Of a stretch of DNA of 64,000 nucleotides, positions 20,810 to 31,900 are shown one piece after another. The notes beneath the pieces were generated by a model. That model saw only the letters and a list, made by a program, of their open reading frames with translations. It was not told the origin of the DNA and did not search any database. How positions within the stretch are numbered: position 1 is the first letter of the stretch; each line of letters begins with the position of its first letter. Position numbers and translations under genes: made by a program. The DNA is from Multifurca ochricompacta. Taxonomy: Eukaryota > Basidiomycota > Agaricomycetes > Russulales > Russulaceae. Location: NCBI GenBank assembly GCA_022496185.1, contig WTXG01000147.1:26394-90393 (forward strand), in the 5' to 3' direction.

Positions 20810-21541
20810 GTGGCTAGTATTACTGACTGGGCTATCAACCTGGCGTCCCAACACAGAAGAAGTCAGTCCAACTCCCCCCAAGACAGAAGAAGAAATCCTA
20901 GAAGACGCAGTAGCAACGACACACCTGCCACACCTGCCCCCCATCACACCTCTAGAAGACAAAGAGCACAAACCCACCCCAGCCCTAGTGCACCACCGCC
21001 AGAACGACCAATTCCCCCTGTCCCAGAACCCTTCCTTGCTCATCTAAACTACTCCCCCATCCCACCAACATCCACCCAGCTTGCCTCGACATCGACACCC
21101 TTCCTGAACCTCCCAGTAGTAGAATCTGATCAGTCTCGGTCCCGATCCCCTTCCATTGTCCATCAAGTCAACCACATCTATCCTGCCACAGATATCTTTG
21201 TCTCTAGGACGCTACCCACTCGAAATCCTAGTGAACTACGAGAATTCCACCTTCATTGTTCTGCTCAGCTTGCAACTCAAAGAGCCAATCACCTTGACGT
21301 CTACCATCCCCTGAGTGAAGCTAATCATATCACCACAGACCCCCTGTACTTTGAAAATCTCCTTTGGCGACTTCGCATTGTTATCTCTGCCCCAGGAATA
21401 GTTGAAGAATATTACTGGATCCACAGAAACATCCGCAACTATCGTCTAGACCGTGCTGTCCTTCGCCCAGCCTATCAAGTTTACTACGCCTGGAACGCCC
21501 AAGGGTGGACTACATACCGCCTTAGCACCCGCTCTGAATGA
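20810..21541 (+). CDS. B leader ORF c, 243 aa, unknown function
   Basis: Intact frame. The track-like first codon here is TTG, so the true start is unsure. Basic Arg/Ser-rich N-terminus (HRRSQSNS, RRRNPRRRSS), proline-rich linker, and a C-terminal aromatic region (APGIVEEYYWIHRNIRNYRL, YQVYYAWNAQGWTTYRLS). Its TGA stop overlaps the ATG of the next frame as ATGA at 21538-21541, an arrangement compatible with termination-reinitiation. The basic N-terminus suggests nucleic-acid contact; the function is unknown. Confidence 0.6.
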   Translation: MASITDWAINLASQHRRSQSNSPQDRRRNPRRRSSNDTPATPAPHHTSRRQRAQTHPSPSAPPPERPIPPVPEPFLAHLNYSPIPPTSTQLASTSTPFLNLPVVESDQSRSRSPSIVHQVNHIYPATDIFVSRTLPTRNPSELREFHLHCSAQLATQRANHLDVYHPLSEANHITTDPLYFENLLWRLRIVISAPGIVEEYYWIHRNIRNYRLDRAVLRPAYQVYYAWNAQGWTTYRLSTRSE

Positions 21542-21921
21542 CCTCAGAACGACCTCTTACTGCTGAAGAATTAGCTCAAGTCCCCTTTGGCTTTACCCAC
21601 CCTATCTTTGACTACGACGACCGTGCTTTTGTTGCTACCTGGAAAGGAGACAACTACTACACTCAGACTCTTGGACACGACTGGAAACGTCTTCGGGACA
21701 GTCGCATCCTTCCTGCAAACGAATATCTCAGTAATTTCCCCAACATCACCTCATCAGCAACCTTGACCCCCACACATTCTACGGAACATACAACGGAAAG
21801 GAAGTCCGTTGGTCCGACACCCATACAGCGTGGGTCTACCTTAATAACCACCGTGTCCAATTTCCAGTTGCTTCTATCACCTCGGACGAAGAAGAAGTGT
21901 CCCAGTCCCTTGAAGCTGTAG
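21538..21921 (+). CDS. B leader ORF d, probable N-terminal part of Gag frame
   Basis: Begins at the ATGA overlap. The sense-like sequence (AEELAQVPFGFTHPIFDYDD, FVATWKGDNYYTQTLGHDW) continues after about 21765 in the gag frame as NLDPHTFYGTYNGKEVRW and SDTHTAWVYLNNHRVQFPVA, directly upstream of the gag ATG at 21897. Either a mutation or a programmed frameshift joins the two. The aromatic 'YxGxYxxxxW' pattern resembles the N-terminal module of family-A Gag. Confidence 0.5.
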   Translation: MTSERPLTAEELAQVPFGFTHPIFDYDDRAFVATWKGDNYYTQTLGHDWKRLRDSRILPANEYLSNFPNITSSATLTPTHSTEHTTERKSVGPTPIQRGSTLITTVSNFQLLLSPRTKKKCPSPLKL

Positions 21922-22997
21922 AGCAATCCCTTCGTGCTATCACCCTCAGAACCCCCCCTACTCTCCCATCCATATCCCTTGCCTCCACAACTACCGCTAT
22001 TGCTTCACACCCTCCAAAGACACCAACACCTCTGAACATCATGAGTACTACTGCTGCCTCCAATGGAAAGATCCTAGGATCACCCCCAGAATCTTTTGAT
22101 GGTCAAGCCTCTAAAGCAGAACGTTTCTGGTCCCAGCTAGCCAACTACTACTACCTGAATGAAGGTGCCTTCACTGATGAGAGTCGACGAGTCTCTGCAG
22201 CCCTCACCCACTTTAAACTTGATACACCAGCAGGTGAATGGGCCAGAGACCGCACCAACACTGCACTCCAAGCCAACCCCCCTTCCTTCGGGACCTGGGA
22301 CCGCTTCAGAATTGACTTTGAAAAACAGTTCATTCCAGTAGAGAGTCGCCTCCTGTCCACCAAGGCCATGTACGAAATTCGCCAAGGCACTCGCCCCTTC
22401 AATGACTGGTACCAAGAATGGTCCACCCATGCTACTCGTGCCACAGTGGACGAAAACACCAAGATCTATGCCTTCCGAAGCATGATCAACCAAGGTCTAG
22501 GACAGAAGCTCCTTGGACTATCCCCCCAGCCCACCACACTCCGTGATCTTGTCACTAAGGCCAGAGAATTTGATGCAGCATGGCAGCTTTATGGCAGGAC
22601 CACCAAGCCTCGACCTCTCCATCTGCGTGTTGGAGAAGCTACCACTGACAACCCAGAAGCCCAAGTCAACTTTGTTGCCTCTCCCCAGCCCAGAAACCCT
22701 AACACCCCTCCACGCACTACCAAGTTAACCCCAGAAGAAAAGAAGTATCGACGAGAAAATAAGCTTTGCTTCTATTGTGGGAAGCCTAATCACATCGCCA
22801 ATCAATGCCGCAGCAAGACCAGGGCCATCCAAGGTCAAGGACCTCCTCGCCCTACCCCAGTAAGAGCCCTGGCATCAGAAGAAGCACCCCCCCAAGCACC
22901 ACGACCCCCCCCTGACTACCTCTCAGTATCCGCCACCAAGAGCTATGAAGATCCAGTACCATACATGATGGACGAAGACGGGCCTTCGGATTTTTAA
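21897..22997 (+). CDS. B Gag, 366 aa
   Basis: Intact. Capsid region with FDGQASKAERFWSQLANYY (about residues 68-86), the hallmark start of retrotransposon gag (RAG) domains, followed by WARDRTN, FRIDFEKQFIP and TRPFNDWYQEW. One CCHC knuckle CFYCGKPNHIANQC at about residues 291-304, then a proline-rich tail ending GPSDF. It forms the particle and packages RNA. Pol starts in another frame just downstream (stop at 22995-22997). Confidence 0.9.
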   Translation: MSQSLEAVEQSLRAITLRTPPTLPSISLASTTTAIASHPPKTPTPLNIMSTTAASNGKILGSPPESFDGQASKAERFWSQLANYYYLNEGAFTDESRRVSAALTHFKLDTPAGEWARDRTNTALQANPPSFGTWDRFRIDFEKQFIPVESRLLSTKAMYEIRQGTRPFNDWYQEWSTHATRATVDENTKIYAFRSMINQGLGQKLLGLSPQPTTLRDLVTKAREFDAAWQLYGRTTKPRPLHLRVGEATTDNPEAQVNFVASPQPRNPNTPPRTTKLTPEEKKYRRENKLCFYCGKPNHIANQCRSKTRAIQGQGPPRPTPVRALASEEAPPQAPRPPPDYLSVSATKSYEDPVPYMMDEDGPSDF

Positions 22998-23020
22998 CAC
23001 GTCCTACAGCTGCACTGTCT

Positions 23021-26000
23021 GTGAGGACTTCTTGTAACCCCAGTGTTCCTTGTACGAGCCGCTCTGCGGTCCTAGATAACCTTGGTTTTGAGCATGTATC
23101 CTTGTTAGTGACTAGAAATGCTAGATCACCTTCTATTGTGCTCAAAGCAGAACTCATTGGACGAAACACTAGGAAGAAAATCAGTGCGCGTGCCCTAATA
23201 GATAGTGGGGCAGAAGGATTAATAATCCATCAAGACTATGCCAAAGCACATCACCTAACCTTGAGCACCCTTGCCAAGCCTCTCCGTGTCAAAAATGTGG
23301 ATGGAACTAGTAACGCTAATGGAGCCATTTACTACACCACAACCCAAATCCTACGACTACCCCTCCAAGACCAATACCATGAAGAACTTGCAGAGTTCTA
23401 TGTTACTAATATAGGGGACCATGACATTATCTTAGGAACTGACTGGCTACGTTGCCACAACCCAGAAGTAAACTGGAAAGATGACACCCTGACCTTAAAA
23501 CATTGCCCCACATCTTGCACCCTTACCATGACCCCTCTGACCTTTGCTTCAACACACCCCTCTTGCCCTGCCCTGTCTACAATCACAGTACAACCCCTGA
23601 TGGACCAGACACTCATAGCAGCAGCAGAAACCTTTGCAGCCCTAATCACAGATCACCCCATGATTACCCCAGAAGAAGTGCCTCCCAAATTCATTGTCCA
23701 TATCCGTGCCAAAACTACCATGTCCACTCAGATTGCTGCAGATCAAGTAAAGACCCCTATGTCCTTAGAAGACCAACTCCCTCCTGAATACCTCGCATAC
23801 CGATCTGTCTTTGAAGAGAAAGCCTCTCAACGTTTGCCACAGCACCAGCCATGGGACCATGCCATAGAACTCAAACCAGATGCCAAAGTGCGTGACTGCG
23901 GCATCTACAAGCTCACCCCTGAAGAACAGAAAGCCCTGGACGTTTTCTTAAATGACCACCTGGCCAAGGGATATATCAGAGAATCTAAGTCCCCCATTGC
24001 TAGTCCCTTCTTCTTTGTAAAAAAGAAGGATGGAAAACTACGTCCTGTCCAAGATTATCGAGCCTTGAATGAAATCACAGTAAAGAATGCTTACCCCCTA
24101 CCCTTGATCCCAGAACTCATTGACAAACTTCACCATGCTCGCTACTTCACCAAGTTTGATATCCGCTGGGGATATAACAATATCCGTATCAAAGAAGGAG
24201 ATGAATGGAAAGCCGCCTTTAAGACCAACCGAGGTCTCTTTGAACCCCTTGTCATGTTCTTTGGACTCTGTAACTCCCCTGCCACATTCCAAGCCTTCAT
24301 GAATAGAGCCTTCGAAGATCTCCTTGCCACCGACCATGTTGTCATCTATATGGACGACATCTTAATATTTACAGACACTATGGACCACCACAGAACACTT
24401 ACTCACCAAGTCCTCCAGCGCCTCCAACAGTTTGACTTGTATCTAAAGCCTGAGAAGTGTACCTTTGCTCAGACAACCATTGACTATCTTGGCCTAGTCA
24501 TCACAGCTGGCTGTGTCCAGATGGACCCTGCTAAATTAGAGGGTATTACGAAATGGCCTCCCCCACGCACCCTAAAACAACTCCAAGCCTTCCTTGGATT
24601 CTGCAACTTCTACCACGTTTTATCAAAGATTTCTCCCTCATTGCCCGCCCCCTCCATGATCTCACCAAGAAAGATACCCCTTTCCTCTGGACTTCTGACC
24701 ATGACCTTGCCTTTTCCACCCTAAAGAATGCCTTCACCACTGCCCCTGTCCTTGCCCTCCCTGACCATACTAAAGCTTTCCGTATCATCACTGATGCCAG
24801 TGACTTTGCTATTGGTGCCATCCTTGAACAACCTGATGAACTCAATCGCTACCATCCCCTTGCCTTCCTATCCAAGTCCATGCTGGATGCTGAACACAAC
24901 TATGACATCCATGACAAAGAACTTCTTGCCATTGTTTGTGCTCTGGACACCTGGAGACACTACCTTGAGGGTGCAGCCCTTCCCTTTGAGGTGTGGACTG
25001 ACCACAACAACCTGACTTACTTCCGCTCCAAGCAGAAGCTCTCCCGCTGCCAAGCACAGTGGGCCCTTGAACTGTCTCGATACAACTTCACCATTGTTCA
25101 CAAACCTGGCTCTTTCAACAAATCTGATGCTCTGTCCCGGCGTCCAGACCATAAAGAGGGGATAGAGCATGACAATGATGAGCGCATACTCCTGGACTCT
25201 AAGTTTTTTCGCATTCGGGCCATGAAAACTGTTACGCTCAGAGGGGCGTACGCGGTCGAGTGCGGGCGGCTAGGTCACAGAGACAAGGTCGGGACGATCT
25301 TGGGTCGATGCGGAAGACAATAAGTCCAACGCAGGGTCTACCAGAGTCACAGGCTCAGTGTACAAGTCACAAGGACGAGTACCAAAGGGATGAGTTCGGG
25401 TGGTGAGACGCAAGGAAGGAAGTTAAAGGTCCACAAGGCTACTGATTGTCACAGGAGCTCAAGATGGGGAACCATCTGAGCGAGACTAGCTAGGGTATAT
25501 ATACATGCTGGTACTAGCTTAGTCATCTGTTCTTATCATGCTTATCTAGACACTTGTGGTTCTGGACGTGTGACTATGGAACCTTCCATCAGAACCAGTG
25601 CCACCGTCTTCCCACGTCAACTAAGGTTCAGGGTCCTTCTGTACACGAGGCATCAAACCTTACTGTCACGTGATCTGCTTCTGTACCTCATGCCGTATCT
25701 GTCTTCTGGACTTCGGCGTGGGACATCATGACTAAGCCGGCGATGTCCTTGCAGACCCCGCGCGGCTGCTGTCACTGCTTGTGTGTCCCCCACGTCTTGC
25801 CGTCTGTCGGGTACGCTGGGTAGGTCGTGACAAAAACCACAGTCACAACAACTCATGACTCCACTCTACACCACAGAATCAAAGACTGCCAAGACCATGA
25901 CAATGAAGTCACCCAAGCCCTGACCACCATCTTGCACAATGGGCCACGCTCCCTTGCCAAAGGACTGGAAGACTGGAACCTAGAAAATGGCCTAATCCTA

Positions 26001-27326
26001 CATAAAGGCCAAGTCTACATCCCCAAGTCCCAAGAACTACGAAGAGACATTGTAAAGTTACATCATGATTCCATTGCCACAGGACATCCAGGCAGATGGA
26101 AGACCTATGAACTAGTATCACGAGAATTTTGGTGGCCAGGAATGTCCTCCTTTGTCAAAGAATATGTGGATGGATGTGCCACCTGCCAAGAAACCAAAGT
26201 TCGACCTTGACTACCCATCCCTCTGCAACCCAATCAAGTTCCAACTTGAGTATGGGGAACAATCACCATGGACTTCATCACAGACTTACCCCTATCTCAG
26301 TCATACGACTCCCTCTTTGTGGTAGTGGACCAGTTCAGTAAAGCCACCATCATTGTTCCTTGCACCAAAGATATCACTGCCCCAGAAACCTCCAAACTAT
26401 TCCTTGAACATGTATGAAGACGCACTGGCCTCCCAGACCAAGTCATCTCTGATCGAGGCCCCCAGTTTGCATCCAAAGTCATGAAGGAAATGTGGAGCAA
26501 GCTAGGAGTACAATCATCCTTGAGCACTGCCTATCACCCCCAGACTGATGGAGAGACTGAACGGGTCAACCAAGAACTAGAACAATACCTCCGTGTCTTT
26601 TGCAACTTCCAACAAGATGACTGGGCAGAACTGATCCCCTTTATGGAGTTCGCCCACAATGCTAGAACTCACAGTGCTACTAAGAGATCTCCCTTTGAAA
26701 TCTGGTATGGCTTCCAACCAGAGTTTATTCCCCCACTCCATTTTGCCACCCCTATCCTGTCAGTTGAAGAAAGACTCTGCACCCTAGAAACTATCCGTAG
26801 TGAAGTAGCTGCTGCCCTCCAGGTGGCTGCAGAACTCATGAAACAGTCGAGACCAGATGGACCCCTCCATGCTTTCAAAACAGGGGAGCTGGTTTGGTTG
26901 GAAGGGACAAATATACGCACCACTCACCCCAAAGCCAAACTCAGCCCCCGATGTCACGGTCCTTTTAAAGTCATACATTCTGGCCCTGTTAACTGCAAGC
27001 TTGAACTCCCTAAGTCATGGCGCATCCACCCAGTCTTTCACAACTCTCTCCTGTCCCATTACAAAGAAACCCCAGTCCATGGACCCAACTTCACTCGACC
27101 ACCACCAGAACTTGTGAATGGGGAAGAAGACCATTATGAGATAGAGACCATCTTACAGTCTGCTCACACCCCTAACAGAAAGGGCATCCGTTACCTTGTC
27201 AAATGGAAGGGCTACCCTGCCTCAGAAAACTCGTGGGTCCCCTTCACTGAAATGAAGAATGCCATGACCCTGCTTCAGGACTTCCATCATCGACACCCCA
27301 CCCTGCCTAGACCCCCACACCTCTGA
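23021..27326 (+). pseudogene. B Pol: protease, RT, RNase H, integrase, chromodomain
   Basis: Protease ALIDSGAEGLII (about 23200); RT from about 23830 with YMDDILIF at about 24350; RNase H with TDASDFAIGAIL, HNYDIHDKELLAIV and TDHNNLTYF. A one-base loss near 24612 (NFYHVLSK where NFYRRFIK is expected) breaks the frame. The solo LTR at 25230-25832 separates RNase H from integrase. Integrase: HHDSIATGHPGRWKTYELV, CATCQETK, then TGA codons at about 26208, 26250 and 26415, core MDFITDLPLSQSYDSLFVVV and STAYHPQTDGETERVNQELE. Chromodomain: IETILQS ... IRYLVKWKGYPASENSW. Young but already inactive. Confidence 0.9.
25230..25832 (+). mobile_element. solo LTR inside B pol
   Basis: 603 bp, tgttacgctc ... 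ggtcgtgaca, flanked by aaaac at 25225-25229 and 25833-25837. The inverted B copy (37200-37225, minus strand) shows the uninterrupted join 'ccatgaaaaccacagtc'. It contains a TATATATA stretch near 25497. Unrelated to LTR families A and B; probably a third LTR family reduced by LTR-LTR recombination. Confidence 0.88.
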
Positions 27327-27367
27327 CAAACTTGCTATGGCACAGCAAGGCCCTAAAGAGGGGATAG

Positions 27368-27951
27368 TGTCATGAACTGACACCCTAGAAAACCTCCTGA
27401 CCCCCCAGAAATCCTCAGACACTCCCAGAAGACCTTGTAAAACCCTCAGAGACGAAGATAACCCTAGATTAAGACCAGAGAAGGGCCGGTCCGGACCAGG
27501 GCCGGACTCCTGCCAAATTGGAGAGCTGTGGGAAGAGTACTAACAGAACCCCACAATGCCTAAACAGCAGTCCACAAACTGCGGACTGCGGACTGCGGAC
27601 TGCGGATTTCTAAGCCCAAAAGTGGGGCTATTCTCATTGGTGGATCAGTAGGGAGTTAAAGCAAAGTTAACCTCCCCTAAAGTGGTGCACAGACCAAAGT
27701 CCCGGTTGTAATTACGTATATAAACCCTTTGGGAATAGAATGGACAGCTCCAGACTGTCCACTTGTGATCCGGTTCCTGATTACCTAGGAGATTAGCCCC
27801 ACCTTGTGGAAGGCTTCTCATCCCTTGCCCTTGAGCTGTTTGCTTCGTCTCCCTTGCACTTTCACCCTCACTCTCATCCTTTGCCCACTTCCAAATCCCT
27901 TCCCCTTTGCATACAATCCACTGTCCAGGCAGTCGACAGTGAGTTGTAACA
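27368..27951 (+). repeat. B 3' LTR
   Basis: Follows gaggggatag, the polypurine tract. Same length as the 5' LTR, with a conserved TATA and an intact four-fold cggactg repeat. Confidence 0.92.
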
Positions 27952-28917
27952 TCGATTCATGCTGCATGCGCGCTGCTATTCCCACATATAGTAAATACAA
28001 TCTGGCGCCCTAGCCATTCTAGTCATTCTAGCCATTCTAGTCGTTCTAGCAAATGTCATTTTCCTGATGTCCTTGTTAATGCCTTCCCACAAGTTATGAG
28101 AGACGGTGTTTGAGTGCAAGTGTTTTTGAAGTACAAAGAGACGCCTTGAAGGACTTTTCCTCACCAACATACTTTGAAAGCACGCGGAGTACTATCACCC
28201 TTCATCAGTGGATTTTTTCTGTCCAATCTAGCTTGCACTGGGCACCTCGACCTCAATTGGATGCAAAGAAAACTTTGCGTTGGTGCGAAGCAGTGTTAAT
28301 CAAGTCAGCATCTACAATCCATTCAAGATGGGTCCTACGGCAGCAATATCAGCAACAGGAAGGAAGAGAACACTACCACCAACTTGCTGAGAATAATCTT
28401 CTCGCCCATCTGCAACAACAGATGAGATAATTAAACGTAACGCGGAAAGGCCGCAAAACCTGTCACGTCTCGTGCGGAACAAATCATTTGTGATATAAAC
28501 AGTCTCGACAGGGCCGCCGTGTCCCTGTGTGATCTGCACAGGAAGGAGGCAGAACCAGGAACGGGAGAACGATAACTGAGACAGTGTCTCTTTATAAGGA
28601 CGACCTACCAGACTGCTCGTGTCATGTCACGGGTAATTGGTCACATGTCACGTTATGGGCTGTGGGCTGTGCTGCGTGTAACTCTCGTCCCCCTCGTTCT
28701 TCTGAACGTTTACCAGCCACTGCTTACTGCTATTACAAAGTTGAAAAATGCAATCTAATTCACTCACAAAAAAATTCAGAAGGATGTTTCATGCATCACA
28801 AAGGAGTAGCCAACCAGTCCGTAAGTATCTCTCCCGTAACTTACTCAATGGCTCATCGATCTGCCCTATCCAGCTATTCACTCATCCGAGCCGATCGGAG
28901 GATCTGTTGACGTTGCA
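27952..28917. other. upstream region of the NLR-like gene
   Basis: No convincing gene. A short tandem array of attctagcc/attctagtc units lies at about 28013-28052. An unassigned open frame (28110-28430) lacks an ATG. A TATA-like tttataagg at about 28591 lies ~330 bases before the NLR start codon and could be its promoter or belong to transposon debris. Confidence 0.4.
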
Positions 28918-31900
28918 ATGACCACTATTGAAACGTCTCTTGCTGCCTTGAAAGAGGCAAGCTCTCTGATGGCAAAGATACCTTACATTTCTCCCGTTGC
29001 TGGCCTACTACTCCAAGTTCTCACTATGTGAGATGTGAGCGTCTGGTCATTCCCTCACTTGATTTTTGTGCTTACCACTTTTCTGACAGGAAATAAAGCA
29101 GAATAAGGAAGAGTGGGGTGTTGTGATGCGCAAACTTGGTCGAGTTGCCAGCCTCGTTGTGAATGTCGGGGAGTCGTGCCAGAAATATAATTTAGAGGAA
29201 AACGATCTCCCTCCCGGTCTTCGCTCGATTTTACGGTCCCTTCAGAAGTACGCTCTATATTATATTCACGATAGTTTATCACTGACCTATCGTACGCAAG
29301 TGAATTGGGTGGGATCGAAAGCCTGCTTAAGCAAAGCGCGGAAATAGGACCTATTAAGAAGGCTCTTTTGCGCAAGGATTTGCTACGAAAGGTCAAACAA
29401 TATGATGGCGAGCTTTCAAACGTGCTTCAGACTTTCCAGGTCCGCCTTTGAATTATTGTCTGTGTTGCTCACCTAATTCGTCACCTCCAGGCCGAGTTGG
29501 CCCTAGATGCCCGTTTTGAACAAATCGCTGAAAGACGCAAGGTATGTGTGCTGTTGGTAACAAGTGGCAGCAATTCTCATAAACTTGATAGGGCATCCCC
29601 ATTGGTCCGTCTGGTCCATCAAATGTCATCACGTAGGTTTTCTTATCAACAATCGTGCTATTTTCCTATGCGCTGACAATCACCAGGTCCATACCCCAGG
29701 AGCCACGTTCACCTCAGATATTCTTTGGGCGCGATGCTGAACTTGCTGAGATCGTTCACATGATTCTCACAGGCATTCGTGGCTCTCGTCCTGCTCGCAT
29801 TGCAATCCTTGGTCCTGGTGGTTATGGCAAAACCACTCTTGCAAATGCAGCCCTCACTCATCCCCAAGTCCAAGAGCAATTTTGGGGTGCTCGATACTTT
29901 GTTGCCTGTGAATCAGTCTTCTCATCTGGTGCTCTCCTGGTTGAGCTTGCGAAGACACTGGGTATCTTGGATGGAGGCTCAGATGCTTCCTGGTCTCATA
30001 TCCATGCTGCATTGAGTTCAAAGGATAGCATCATCTGTCTAGACAATTTTGAGTCACCTTGGGACCAGGCTGGTGACATGAGAAATTCTGTTGAGGAGCT
30101 ACTCTCAAGAGTCATGGCACTCAACTCTGTCACTTTACTCATCACCATGCGAGGCACCATGCGACCAGGCCAGACTTTGTGGACAAAGCCTACCCTGGCT
30201 CCATTGAAGACCCTCAGCCAAGGTGCTGCTAGAGAAATCTGGGAGGAAATTGAACAGAACTATGATGCTGCTGCAGAAGAACTGATCAAAGCTGTGGATT
30301 ATGTTCCCCTTGCTGTTAGCCTGTTGGCTCATCTTGCCCAGGCAACATCACCTACATTATTGCTGAAGGAGTGGAATGAAAGTCAGACCAAATTTATTCA
30401 AATGGGTCAGACCCATAGGCTATCAAACCTTGAATATTCCATCCAACTATCTATTGATAGTGGCAGGATGAGAGCTAATCCACCTGCTAAGGATTTACTT
30501 GGAGTTCTTAGCATGTTACCAGATGGAATTCATACAGAGCAGCTGGGGAGATTCAAAGAGATCCTTGTTGATATGGACATTCTATCAGACCTGCGTACCC
30601 TGCAGCAGTGCAGCCTTGTGCATGTAATTGGAGAGAGATATCAAACTCATCCAATCATTCGTCACTTCTGTAATCAACAGGAGGTCATATCATCAAAATA
30701 TAAAGATTTACTCCAGGACTTCTACATAAACCTGGCATCTTCTAATTCATCTGAAGCACAGCCAAAGTATCATGCTGAGATGGTGTTAGAAATGAATAAC
30801 ACAAAAGCCATACTATTTGATCTTCTGAGGTCAAATTATGGGAATAACTCAAAGCTAGTTGAAGCCATTATCACATTTACAAAATTTCATGGTGGCATAG
30901 GAGATCATTCAGACAAGTTGATCAGCCAAACTGTTGAAACCTTACAACAGAGGCCAAGTGACACATCAGTGCTAATAAGGTGTCTTCAGGCATGGGGAAG
31001 ACTGTACTATTATGCCAGTGACATTGAAAATGCAAAAGCTAAAATGCAAGAAATGGAGAGGTTGTGTTCATCAAGCCCATATAATAATAGTTCCCTGCAT
31101 GCAGAAGTTTTAAGAGATCTTAGTGAAGTTTATCAATTAGAAGGTGCACTAAATGAGGCAGAAGTTTCATGTCAAAAGGCATTGGAACTTCACAAGATTG
31201 CCAACTCTGTCCTAGGGCAAGCAAATGATCACTCTGGACTTGGGGACATGTATTTGAGGCTGAGCAGACTGGATGAGGCAGAGGCCTCATATAGAGAGGC
31301 CTTGAAATTTCACAAGATTGCCAACTCTGTCCTAGGGCAAGCAAATGATCACAAAGGACTTGGGGACATATTTTTGGGGCTCAGTAGGCTGGATGAGGCA
31401 GAAGCCTCATATAGAGAGGCCTTGAAATTTCACAAGATTGCCAACTCTGTCCTAGGGCAAGCAAATGATCACTCTGGACTTGGGGACATGTATTTGAGGC
31501 TGAGCAGACTGGATGAGGCAGAGGCCTCATATAGAGAGGCCTTGAAATTTCACAAGATTGCCAACTCTGTCCTAGGGCAAGCAAATGATCACAAAGGACT
31601 TGGGGACATGTATTTGAGGCTGAGCAGACTGGATGAGGCAGAGGCCTCATATAGAGAGGCCTTGAAATTTCACAAGATTGCCAACTCTGTCCCAGGGCAA
31701 GCAAATGATCACAAAGGACTTGGGGACATGTATTTGAGGCTGAGCAGACTGGATGAGGCAGAGGCCTCATATAGAGAGGCCTTGAAATTTCACAAGATTG
31801 CCAACTCTGTCCTAGGGCAAGCAAATGATCACTCTGGACTTGGGGACATGTATTTGAGGCTGAGCAGACTGGATGAGGCAGAGGCCTCATATAGAGAGGC

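Larger units (their letters stand above)
18041..27951 (+). mobile_element. Gypsy element B, recent chromovirus copy
   Basis: LTRs 18041-18624 and 27368-27951, both 584 bp. I found only two differences between them, both CpG changes (ggctggtccaga versus ggccggtccgga), so insertion was recent. Order: LTR, ORF-rich leader (about 18.7-21.9 kb), gag, protease, RT, RNase H, integrase, chromodomain, LTR. A solo LTR interrupts pol. The bases flanking the two ends differ (catgc before, tcgat after) and the host element A1 does not resume, so there is no clean target-site duplication. Confidence 0.9.

Noticed and set aside
28007..28055. Possible CRISPR-like or regulatory array of attctag repeats
   Set aside because: Only about four 10-bp units without spacers, and the genome is eukaryotic. 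Simple tandem repeat.
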